Position numbers and translations under genes: made by a program. Positions 50,677-57,934 of a stretch of 64,000 bases of DNA are shown here, in pieces. The DNA comes from Microthrixaceae bacterium (GTDB lineage Bacteria; Actinomycetota; Acidimicrobiia; Acidimicrobiales; Microtrichaceae): contig JAMLGK010000002.1 in NCBI GenBank assembly GCA_023957995.1, forward strand, positions 186,001 through 250,000. Reading direction: 5' to 3'. Numbering within the stretch: the stretch's first letter is position 1; each line of letters starts with the position of its first letter. The notes under the pieces were generated by a model. The model saw only the letters and a program-made list of their open reading frames with translations. It did not search any database and had not been told where the DNA came from.

Positions 50677-50774
50677 ACTCGCCGGACAGGGCTGGTTCCC
50701 GCGGCGCGTGACAGCAGTGGGGCGACACCGCTCTAGAGTGGAAATCCCGAGAACCGAGCGACAACAGGAGCGAG

Positions 50775-50990
50775 ATGGACCGGCCCGGCAAGTTCGAGAA
50801 CAACCGCTTCATCGGCGACAAGCGCAGCCAGGTGGTCTACGACATCGATGAGCTGGGTGAGCCCCACGAGCATCTGGTTCACGAGCTCATGGAGGCCGAG
50901 ACCTTCCTCTGCTTCGGTCCCGACACGCTGGCCGAGGCCCGGAACCGGGGCTACAAACTCTTCGCCCCGCAGCGCTCCAACGCGCTCTGA
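50775..50990 (+). CDS. 71-residue protein of unknown function
   Basis: A small soluble protein starting MDRPGKFENNRFIGDKRSQ, with an acidic helix (EPHEHLVHELMEAETFLCF) and a C-terminal GYKLFAPQRS. The composition is that of a folded protein and not a random frame. It has a good ribosome site (AGGAGCG before the ATG) and a TAGAGT at 50734-50739 upstream. No family recognised. It lies before the alpha/beta-hydrolase-fold gene, 49 bases away. Confidence 0.65.
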   Translation: MDRPGKFENNRFIGDKRSQVVYDIDELGEPHEHLVHELMEAETFLCFGPDTLAEARNRGYKLFAPQRSNAL

Positions 50991-51039
50991 CGAGGACGAC
51001 CCGTTGGGAGGGGAGCGCTCCGCCGGGTCGTCACCCGTG

Positions 51040-51861
51040 ATGGACTACGCGTTCGAATCGGGCGACCTCGTGCTCAGCGGTCATCTCGCCGAACCCGGAC
51101 TCCACAGCGCCAATCCGCCCGGTCTGGTGCTCTGCCACGGGTTCCCCACCCGGGGCCGGGAGTCGGCCCAGTCGGGGATCTCGTTCCCCGAGCTGGCCAA
51201 CCGGATCGCCGGCGAGCTCGGCTGGCTCGTGCTCACCATGAACTTCCGGGGTTGTGGCAAGGCAGAGGGCCAGTTCTCCCTGCAGGGCTGGCTCGACGAC
51301 GTGGCCGCGGCCGTCGCACACGTCGACGAACTGGGTGCGGCGGGAGTCTGGCTGGCCGGCTACGGAACCGGCGGTTCGTTGGCGGTGGTCGAAGGAGCGC
51401 GCAACCCGGTGGTGCGCGGGGTGGCGGCCATGGCCACACCCTCGGACTTCGACGACTGGGCAAAGCACCCGCGCAGGCTGCTGCTGCACGCCCGCCAGGT
51501 GCAGGTCATCAAGGATCCGGACTTCCCGTCGAACTTCGACCAGTGGGCGGCGCAACTGCGGTCGGTCCGTCCTCTCGTCGCTGCCGCCGAGTTGGCTCCG
51601 CGCCCGCTGCTGGTGATGCACGGAGACCGGGATGACCTGACCCCGCTCGACAACAGCCTGGCGATCGCGGAGTCGCACGGCAATGCCGAACTCCGTGTGC
51701 TCAGCGGGGCAGGCCACGAGCTCCGCCACGACCCGAGAGCGGTGGCGATGTTCATGGGCTGGCTCCGTCGTCAGCGCATCGCATCGGAGACCGTCACCGC
51801 TGACGAGCTGGCCGGCGACGGGTCACCGGACACCGACCAGGACGACGCAGCGGAGACGTAG
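51040..51861 (+). CDS. Alpha/beta-hydrolase-fold protein lacking the nucleophile serine
   Basis: A 273-residue alpha/beta-hydrolase-fold protein of the dienelactone-hydrolase/acyl-peptidase type, with LVLCHGFPTRG, MNFRGCGKAEG, MHGDRDDLTP (Asp) and GAGHELRHD (His). The nucleophile elbow reads AGYGTGGS: glycine 109 stands where the Gly-x-Ser-x-Gly serine should be. A serine occurs four residues later, after the elbow. It may be a non-catalytic or binding member, or use a different residue. The last 25 residues are an acidic tail. A GTG at 51037 is an alternative start. Confidence 0.8.
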   Translation: MDYAFESGDLVLSGHLAEPGLHSANPPGLVLCHGFPTRGRESAQSGISFPELANRIAGELGWLVLTMNFRGCGKAEGQFSLQGWLDDVAAAVAHVDELGAAGVWLAGYGTGGSLAVVEGARNPVVRGVAAMATPSDFDDWAKHPRRLLLHARQVQVIKDPDFPSNFDQWAAQLRSVRPLVAAAELAPRPLLVMHGDRDDLTPLDNSLAIAESHGNAELRVLSGAGHELRHDPRAVAMFMGWLRRQRIASETVTADELAGDGSPDTDQDDAAET

Positions 51862-51878
51862 CCGGAGGTGGGCGGCAC

Positions 51879-51884
51879 TACGAT
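51879..51884 (+). promoter_or_regulatory. Putative -10 box of a leaderless transcript
   Basis: TACGAT, six bases, then the GTG at 51891. Confidence 0.5.
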
Positions 51885-51890
51885 CGTGTC

Positions 51891-52475
51891 GTGACAGGCG
51901 TACCGATACCGATCACCGGCGACGAGGATGCCGACAGGTTCCTGGGCGAGAATCCCCTGGCGCTGCTGCTGGGGATGTTGCTCGATCAGCAGGTTCCGAT
52001 GGAGTGGGCCTTCCGCGGCCCCTCCACCCTTGCGGAGCGACTGGGCGGGCTCGATGCAGCGTCGATCGCGGCCATGGACTGCGAGGAGTTCGTCTCGGTC
52101 TGTGCAGAGAAGCCTGCAATCCACCGGTTCCCGGCATCCATGGGGCGTCGGATCCACCAGCTCTGCGAGATGCTCGTGGAGGACTACGACGGCGATGCAG
52201 CAGCGGTTTGGACCGGCGCCGCGAACGCCGAGGACCTCCGCGAGCGCCTTCGGGCGCTGCCCGGATACGGCGAGGAGAAGACCAAGATCTTCATCGCCAT
52301 TCTCGCCAAGCGGTTCGATGTGGCCCTGGAGGGCTGGCAGGAAGTGGCCGCTCCGTTCTCCGATGCCGAGCCGCGGTCGGTCGCCGACGTGGATTCACCC
52401 GAGTCGCTCTCGCGGGTCCGCGACTGGAAGAAGATGATGAAGGCCGCCAAGAAGGCGAAGTCGGATCCGGTGTAG
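51891..52475 (+). CDS. HhH-GPD family base-excision-repair-like protein
   Basis: A 194-residue protein of the HhH-GPD superfamily of DNA glycosylases. The N-terminal GENPLALLLGMLLDQQVPMEWAF and the helix-hairpin-helix LPGYGEEKTKIFIAIL (near residue 125) match the short actinobacterial HhH-GPD group. It lacks the four-cysteine Fe-S cluster of Nth/MutY. A glycosylase role is likely; the damaged base recognised is unknown. The C-terminal end is Lys-rich. Confidence 0.85.
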   Translation: MTGVPIPITGDEDADRFLGENPLALLLGMLLDQQVPMEWAFRGPSTLAERLGGLDAASIAAMDCEEFVSVCAEKPAIHRFPASMGRRIHQLCEMLVEDYDGDAAAVWTGAANAEDLRERLRALPGYGEEKTKIFIAILAKRFDVALEGWQEVAAPFSDAEPRSVADVDSPESLSRVRDWKKMMKAAKKAKSDPV

Positions 52476-52496
52476 TCGGCGCGCCGCCCGTGCGCT

Positions 52497-52502
52497 TAGC
52501 CT
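52497..52502 (+). promoter_or_regulatory. Putative -10 box of a leaderless transcript
   Basis: TAGCCT, six bases, then the GTG at 52509. Confidence 0.48.
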
Positions 52503-52508
52503 CAGCCC

Positions 52509-53486
52509 GTGCCGAACCTTTCCGTTGCCCCTGTGACGCCGCCTGATTCCCAGCGCAGACGGCCCTTCAGGTTCAGCGTTCAGGCCTCGCATCTGGAGGC
52601 CCCCGAGCAGTTGCGTCCGCTGGCGCGCAAGGCGGAGGACATCGGGGTCTCGGTACTGACCGTGGCCGACCACATCGACGACCAGCTGTCGCCGATAGCG
52701 GCGCTGATGGCTGCCGCCGACGCGACCACGACCCTGCGGGTCGGCTCCCTGGTGTTCTCGAACGACTACCGGCATCCGGTCCTTCTGGCCAAGGAAGCGG
52801 CAACGATCGACCGCCTCAGCGGCGGTCGGCTCGAGTTCGGTCTGGGCGCGGGGTGGATGCTCGACGACTACCGGGGAGCCGGGATGACGCTCGACCGGCC
52901 GTCGGTCCGTATCGAACGCATGGAGGAATCCCTCGGGGTCATCAGGCGGCTCTGGTCCGGCGAGGCCGTCACGCACCACGGTCTCAACTACGACATCGAC
53001 GACCTCGCCCTGACTCCCACCCCGTCCCAGAGGCCTGCTCCTCCGGTGTGGGTCGGCGGTGGTGGTCGCAAGGTGCTCGAGGTGGCGGCGCGCTGCGCGG
53101 ACGTGGTCCACCTGAACCCGTCGCTGACCGCTGGGGTCATCGATCACAGGGCCGGTCCCACCGCGACCGCCGAGGCCACGGACCGCAAGCTGGGATGGAT
53201 CCTCGATGCCGCGCCCGATCGGTTCGCCTCCCTGGAGATCGGGGTTCGTATCCACCTCGCCCTCGTGACCGACGATCGCGACGAGCTCTACGAAGCGCTG
53301 GCGGGTGGGTTCGGCCTCTCAGCGGATGAGGCCAAGGGATCCCCACATGCGCTCTGTGGAACGGTGGAGCAGATCGCAGACGACATCGTGGAGCGCCGGG
53401 AACGGTTCGGCATCTCCAACATCGGCCTCTCTGCGTCGTCGATGGACGACCTGAGACCCGTGATCGAGCGGCTCGCCGGTAGCTGA
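52509..53486 (+). CDS. LLM-class F420-dependent oxidoreductase
   Basis: A 325-residue luciferase-like TIM-barrel oxidoreductase. FRFSVQASHLEAPEQLRPLARKAED, FSNDYRHPVLLAKEAATIDRLSGGRLEFGLGAGW and PPVWVGGGGRKVLEVAA are typical of the actinobacterial F420-dependent group, in which a cis-peptide region and the GAGW turn contact F420. The substrate is unknown. The first 20 residues are a variable extension. Confidence 0.88.
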   Translation: MPNLSVAPVTPPDSQRRRPFRFSVQASHLEAPEQLRPLARKAEDIGVSVLTVADHIDDQLSPIAALMAAADATTTLRVGSLVFSNDYRHPVLLAKEAATIDRLSGGRLEFGLGAGWMLDDYRGAGMTLDRPSVRIERMEESLGVIRRLWSGEAVTHHGLNYDIDDLALTPTPSQRPAPPVWVGGGGRKVLEVAARCADVVHLNPSLTAGVIDHRAGPTATAEATDRKLGWILDAAPDRFASLEIGVRIHLALVTDDRDELYEALAGGFGLSADEAKGSPHALCGTVEQIADDIVERRERFGISNIGLSASSMDDLRPVIERLAGS

Positions 53487-53682
53487 CCGGCGACCGGATC
53501 GTGCGCGGTGGCCGCCGCGGTCCCTCGACGGTGGTCCTGTGGACCCATCCTGGTGAGTCACCCGACCTGTTGTTCTAAACATCGCTGCGGGCTGCACCGA
53601 AGCCATCTGGGTACAACCGCGGCGCGTCGGTCACCTCCGACGTTGCCGGGGCCACCAGCTACGCACCAGCCGGAGACAACTT

Positions 53683-53931
53683 GTGAACAAGTGTCCGCAC
53701 TGCCAGTTCCTGGTGCGCGAGGACACGCGCACCTGCGAGGTCTGCCACAAGCCGTTCGCCCGCGAAGCAGCGGTCCCCGGGTTCGCGGCGGGTCAGGGTA
53801 GGGGCGACGACGCACTCGCAGCCCGGGTGGGTCCCGGCGAGGCCGGGTTCCCGGTGTCCGTGATCTGGCTCTTCATCGTCGGCATGCTGCTGGCCGCTGC
53901 GGTCGCGTTCAGTTCCTCACACTGGTTCTAG
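53683..53931 (+). CDS. Zinc-ribbon protein with a C-terminal membrane helix
   Basis: An 82-residue protein: an N-terminal zinc ribbon with two CxxC pairs (NKCPHCQF and TCEVCHKPF), a 25-residue linker and a C-terminal transmembrane helix (about 58-78, VSVIWLFIVGMLLAAAVAF). It is a tail-anchored small protein of unknown role. GGAGA precedes the GTG start. The 196 bases between it and the LLM gene hold no gene that I can support; they include the small palindrome GGTGAGTCACC. Confidence 0.75.
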   Translation: MNKCPHCQFLVREDTRTCEVCHKPFAREAAVPGFAAGQGRGDDALAARVGPGEAGFPVSVIWLFIVGMLLAAAVAFSSSHWF

Positions 53932-53952
53932 GTCCCGACCCTGAACCTCCCG

Positions 53953-53966
53953 GGCCCTGTCGGGCC
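53953..53966. terminator. Possible terminator hairpin between convergent genes
   Basis: GGCCC-TGTC-GGGCC is a perfect 5-bp stem with 4-base loop in the 49-base gap between the zinc-ribbon gene and aceE. No T-run follows. Confidence 0.38.
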
Positions 53967-53980
53967 AGCGGGACGGGCGC

Positions 53981-56719
53981 CTAGTTCGAGGTCCAGCTGG
54001 AAGGCGCCTCGGGGTCGAGCCCGTAGCGTTGGATGGCATCCTCGGTGGTGGCGTTGTCGATCAGCCCGGACTGCGCCATCGAATGGAGCACGGCCACGAC
54101 CACATGAGGGGCGTCGGTCTCGAAGAACCGCCGCAGGGCTTCGCGGGTGTCGGAGCGGCCGAAGCCGTCCGTTCCCAGTGAGGTGAAGCTTCGTCCATCG
54201 GGGATCCAGCGCTGCACCTGGTCGGGCACGGCCCGCATGAAATCGGTGACGGCAACCACCGGACCGTTGCTGTCGGCGAGGATCTCGCTGACCCTGGGGC
54301 GGCGTGGTGCATCGAGAGGGTGCAGGCGGTTCCAGCGCTCCACCTCGAGGGCCTCCATGCGGAGCCGCTGGAACGATGTGGCGGACCACAGCGAGACGCG
54401 GATCCCGTAGTGCTCTGCGAGGATGTCGCGAGCCTCGACCGCGGCTGACCATGCGGTACCCGAGAACAGCAGCGTCGCTTCCGGTCCGGACCCCTCCGGG
54501 GCCTGCTGCCAGCAGTAGAGGCCATCGATCACACCTGCCTCGAGCGACCCGCTCCCACCGTCGTCGGGCATCGGTGGCATGGGGTAGTTCTCGTTGTAGA
54601 TCGTCAGGTAGTAGAAGACGTCCTCGCCCGCAGTGCCGTCCCCCGGGTACATGCGGGCCAGGCCGTCGCGCACGATGAGGGCCATCTCGAAAGCGAACGC
54701 GGGGTCGTAGCTGCGGCAGACGGGAACCGCGGAGGCGAGCAGTTGGCTCTGGCCGTCCTGGTGTTGGAGGCCCTCGCCCATCAGCGTCGTGCGGCCGGCC
54801 GTGGCACCCATGAGGAAGCCACGGGCCCGGGCATCGGCCGCGGCCCAGATCAGGTCACCCACACGCTGGAATCCGAACATCGAGTAGAAGGTGAAGAACG
54901 GCACCATCGGAACCCCGCGGTGGGCATGCGAGGTGGCAGCTGCGGTCCACGAGGCGAGACCGCCGGCTTCGGTGATGCCCTCCTCGAGGATCTGGCCGTC
55001 GGAGGACTCCTTGTAGCTGAGCAGCAGCTCGTGGTCGACGGGCTCGTACAGCTGGCCCTGGGAGGCATAGATGCCGAGCTCGCGGAACAGGGCGTCCATG
55101 CCGAAGGTACGGGCCTCGTCGGGGATGATCGGCACTATGCGTGCTCCGATGGCGTCATCACGGCAGAGGTTGCGCAGCAGCCTGGTGAACGCGGTCGTGG
55201 TGCTCGCCGCCTGGTTCCCCGATCCGCCGAGGAGTTCGTCGAAGGCGTCCGGGGCCGGCGGGGCGATGGGCCGCCGTGTCGGCACCCCCCGCTTGGGCAG
55301 CGGTCCGTCGAGTGCGCGGCGCCGTTCCAACAGGTAGCGGGTCTCGGGTGAGTCGGGACCCGGTCGCACGAAGGGCGGCCAGCCATCGGCCAGGTCCTCG
55401 TCGGGGATCACATCGCCGAGCCTGAGCCGGTCGCGCAACCCGACCAGCTGCTCGCTGGTCATCTTCTTGATCTGGTGGGTGGAGTTCCTGCCCTCCACAC
55501 CCTCACCGAGGGTCCAGCCCTTGACCGTCTGGGCGAGGATCACCGTCGGCACTCCCTCGGTCTCCACCGCAGCGCGGTAGGAGGCGTAGATCTTGCGGTA
55601 GTCGTGCCCGCCGCGGGGCAACTTGGTGAGGTCCTCGTCACTGAGGTGTTCGACCATCGCCCGGAGCCGGGGATCCGGACCGAAGAAGTTCTCCCTGATG
55701 TAGTTGCCGTCCTCGATGGCGTAGCGCTGGAACTCTCCGTCAACGGTGGTGTTCATCTGGTTGAGCAGCACGCTGTCGGTGTCGCGCTGCAGCAACTCGT
55801 CCCAGCGGCCGCCCCAGATCACCTTGATCACGTTCCAGCCGGCACCGCGGAAGATGGCCTCCAACTCCTGGATGATCTTGCCGTTGCCGCGCACCGGGCC
55901 GTCCAGGCGTTGCAGGTTGCAGTTGATGACCCAGGTGAGGTTGTCGAGGTGCTCGCGCGCCGCCAGTGAGATCGATCCGAGCGTCTCGGGTTCGTCGCAC
56001 TCCCCGTCGCCCACGAAGCACCACACCCGCGACCCTGCAGCGTCATCGATCCGTCGGTGCTCGAGGTACTTGTTGAAGCGAGCCTGGTAGATCGACAGGA
56101 TCGGTCCGAGTCCCATCGATACCGTCGGGTACTCCCAGAAGTCCGGCATCAGTCGGGGGTGTGGATACGACGACAGGCCGCGGCCGGTGCTGGCGGGTGT
56201 GTCGATCTCGCGGCGGAACCGGTCGAGGTCGGCCTCGTCCAGGCGGTGTTCGAGGTAGGCGCGGGCATAGATGCCCGGCGAGGCATGTCCCTGGATGTAG
56301 ACGTGGTCCCCGGGTCCGGCGTCCTTGCCGCGGAAGAAGTGGTTGAAACCCACCTCGTAGAGCGCGGCGGACGAGGCGAACGTGGAGAGGTGGCCCCCGA
56401 TGCCCTCCGCGGTCTTGTTGGCGCGGACCACCTGTGCCGCAGCGTTCCAGCGGATGTAGCGACGGATCCGGCGTTCTAGATCCTCGTCGCCGGGGAACCA
56501 GGGCTCGTTCTCGGGCGGGATGGTGTTCACATACGGCGTCGAGATGCTGGCGGGGGTACCGACCGCGAGTCGGCGCGCTCTCTCGGTGAGACGTGCCATC
56601 AGGTACTGGGCCCGGGAGCGACCGCGCTGGTCGACCACCGCCTCGAGGGAGTCGAGCCACTCTTCGGTCTCGACCGGGTCGATGTCGGGGAGTTGATGTG
56701 CGAAACCGTCGATGATCAT
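53981..56719 (-). CDS. aceE: Pyruvate dehydrogenase E1 component (homodimeric)
   Basis: A 912-residue thiamine-diphosphate enzyme that decarboxylates pyruvate and acetylates the E2 lipoyl domain. It is the homodimeric AceE form usual in actinobacteria and proteobacteria. The ThDP motif begins GDGECDEPETLGSI and ends with NLQRLDGPVRGNGKIIQELE; GHASPGIYARAYLEHRL, EGITEAGGLASWTAAATSHA and ATSFQRLRMEALEVERWN are also present. The E2 and E3 genes are not in the window. AGGACG precedes the ATG. The last residues (SSWTSN) end normally. Confidence 0.96.
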   Translation of the reverse strand: MIIDGFAHQLPDIDPVETEEWLDSLEAVVDQRGRSRAQYLMARLTERARRLAVGTPASISTPYVNTIPPENEPWFPGDEDLERRIRRYIRWNAAAQVVRANKTAEGIGGHLSTFASSAALYEVGFNHFFRGKDAGPGDHVYIQGHASPGIYARAYLEHRLDEADLDRFRREIDTPASTGRGLSSYPHPRLMPDFWEYPTVSMGLGPILSIYQARFNKYLEHRRIDDAAGSRVWCFVGDGECDEPETLGSISLAAREHLDNLTWVINCNLQRLDGPVRGNGKIIQELEAIFRGAGWNVIKVIWGGRWDELLQRDTDSVLLNQMNTTVDGEFQRYAIEDGNYIRENFFGPDPRLRAMVEHLSDEDLTKLPRGGHDYRKIYASYRAAVETEGVPTVILAQTVKGWTLGEGVEGRNSTHQIKKMTSEQLVGLRDRLRLGDVIPDEDLADGWPPFVRPGPDSPETRYLLERRRALDGPLPKRGVPTRRPIAPPAPDAFDELLGGSGNQAASTTTAFTRLLRNLCRDDAIGARIVPIIPDEARTFGMDALFRELGIYASQGQLYEPVDHELLLSYKESSDGQILEEGITEAGGLASWTAAATSHAHRGVPMVPFFTFYSMFGFQRVGDLIWAAADARARGFLMGATAGRTTLMGEGLQHQDGQSQLLASAVPVCRSYDPAFAFEMALIVRDGLARMYPGDGTAGEDVFYYLTIYNENYPMPPMPDDGGSGSLEAGVIDGLYCWQQAPEGSGPEATLLFSGTAWSAAVEARDILAEHYGIRVSLWSATSFQRLRMEALEVERWNRLHPLDAPRRPRVSEILADSNGPVVAVTDFMRAVPDQVQRWIPDGRSFTSLGTDGFGRSDTREALRRFFETDAPHVVVAVLHSMAQSGLIDNATTEDAIQRYGLDPEAPSSWTSN

Positions 56720-56803
56720 GTGCGTCCTGCCCGGAATGTGGATCTAGTTTGCGACAATGGTTCGTACCCCCACTCTTCCACTCACGAGCACCGGTGTGTG
56801 CCC

Positions 56804-57934
56804 ATGAGGACCGTCTACACCGACGGTGCATGCAGCGGGAACCCGGGGCCCGGCGGCTGGGCCTGGGTGGAGGTCGACGGGGCCTGGAGAACCGGGTTCG
56901 AGGCCGACAGCACCAACCAGCGAATGGAGGTGGCCGCGGTGATCTCCGCGGTCGAGACCTTCGACGGTCCGTTGCGGATCTTCTCGGATTCGACCTACGT
57001 CGTGAACTGCTGGAAGGACCGCTGGTGGGCCGGCTGGTTGAAGCGTGGATGGAAGAACTCACAGCGCAAGCCGGTGGCCAACCGAGACCTCTGGGAGCGG
57101 TTGGTGCCGCACTTCAGGGATCGGACCGACCTCGAACTCGTCTGGGTCAAGGGTCACTCCGGTGACCGCTGGAACGACATCGCCGACCGTCTTGCCGTAG
57201 CAGCGGTCCAGAACCGCCGGGGCTCCTCTGGCTCGGGTCCGCCAACCGAGGATGACCTGGGAGACCCCGACCTGACCACCGCGGGTGCTGCCCGCGCCGC
57301 GAAGACCCGAACCAAGGGGTCCGACGGGCCCACCCCTGCTACCGATTCCGATACCGATACCGATACCGATACCGATACCGGACCCGCCCCAGGACCCGGA
57401 GCCGGTGGGCGTTCTGCGATCGCACGAGGACGTGACGGTCGTGTGCCGGAGGGGTTCCTGGTGGCGGTCACGGGAGTGGGCTCCGGCGCGAACGACTCAG
57501 CGGGTGTCGAGGGACGACTCGACGAGCTGACCCGGGTGCTCGGCGCCTGGGCGGAACTCCACCGGGATGCGCTGATCCTCACGGGGCTGCGCGGTGGCGC
57601 CGAGTCCCTCGCTGCTTCGGCGGCAACGGCGGCCCAGGTGCCCTATGTGGTGGTGCTGCCGTATCCGGATCCGACGGTGGCCTGGCCGAGAGCGGAACGC
57701 GAGCGGTTCGAGAGCCAGTGCCGGGATGCGGCATCGGTGGTGACCCTCGAGAGATCCAGACCAGGAGATGCCGACGGCCGTCTGAAGGCGCTGGCGCGTA
57801 GGGATGGCTGGCTGCGCTCCGCTGCCGACATGGCGGTGCTGTTGGCGGACCGGAGCGATCCCGAGGCCGAGTCGGGTATCCACCAGTGGACACGGGCCTT
57901 CGGTGACGACCTCTGGTTGGTGGAGCTTCCGTGA
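56804..57934 (+). CDS. rnhA: RNase HI fused to a SLOG/YpsA-like domain
   Basis: A 376-residue fusion. Residues 1-140 are a complete RNase HI with catalytic D7 (YTDGACSGNPGPGGWAW), E42, D62 and H118/D128, which removes RNA from RNA-DNA hybrids. Residues about 140-215 are a linker ending in a run of Asp-Thr dipeptides encoded by a 6-bp repeat. Residues about 215-376 (VAVTGVGSG, LTGLRGGAESLAAS, VVVLPYPDPTVAWPRAERERFESQ, ARRDGWLRSAADMAVLLADR) match the SLOG superfamily near YpsA/DUF1273, nucleotide- or ligand-binding Rossmann-like domains. The partner function is unknown. The ATG at 56804 begins the RNase H fold. Confidence 0.85.
   Translation: MRTVYTDGACSGNPGPGGWAWVEVDGAWRTGFEADSTNQRMEVAAVISAVETFDGPLRIFSDSTYVVNCWKDRWWAGWLKRGWKNSQRKPVANRDLWERLVPHFRDRTDLELVWVKGHSGDRWNDIADRLAVAAVQNRRGSSGSGPPTEDDLGDPDLTTAGAARAAKTRTKGSDGPTPATDSDTDTDTDTDTGPAPGPGAGGRSAIARGRDGRVPEGFLVAVTGVGSGANDSAGVEGRLDELTRVLGAWAELHRDALILTGLRGGAESLAASAATAAQVPYVVVLPYPDPTVAWPRAERERFESQCRDAASVVTLERSRPGDADGRLKALARRDGWLRSAADMAVLLADRSDPEAESGIHQWTRAFGDDLWLVELP
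57342..57377 (+). repeat. 6-bp tandem repeat in the rnhA linker
   Basis: One CCGATT followed by five perfect CCGATA units (57342-57377). The unit keeps the frame and encodes alternating Asp and Thr; copy number can change without disrupting the protein. Confidence 0.95.
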
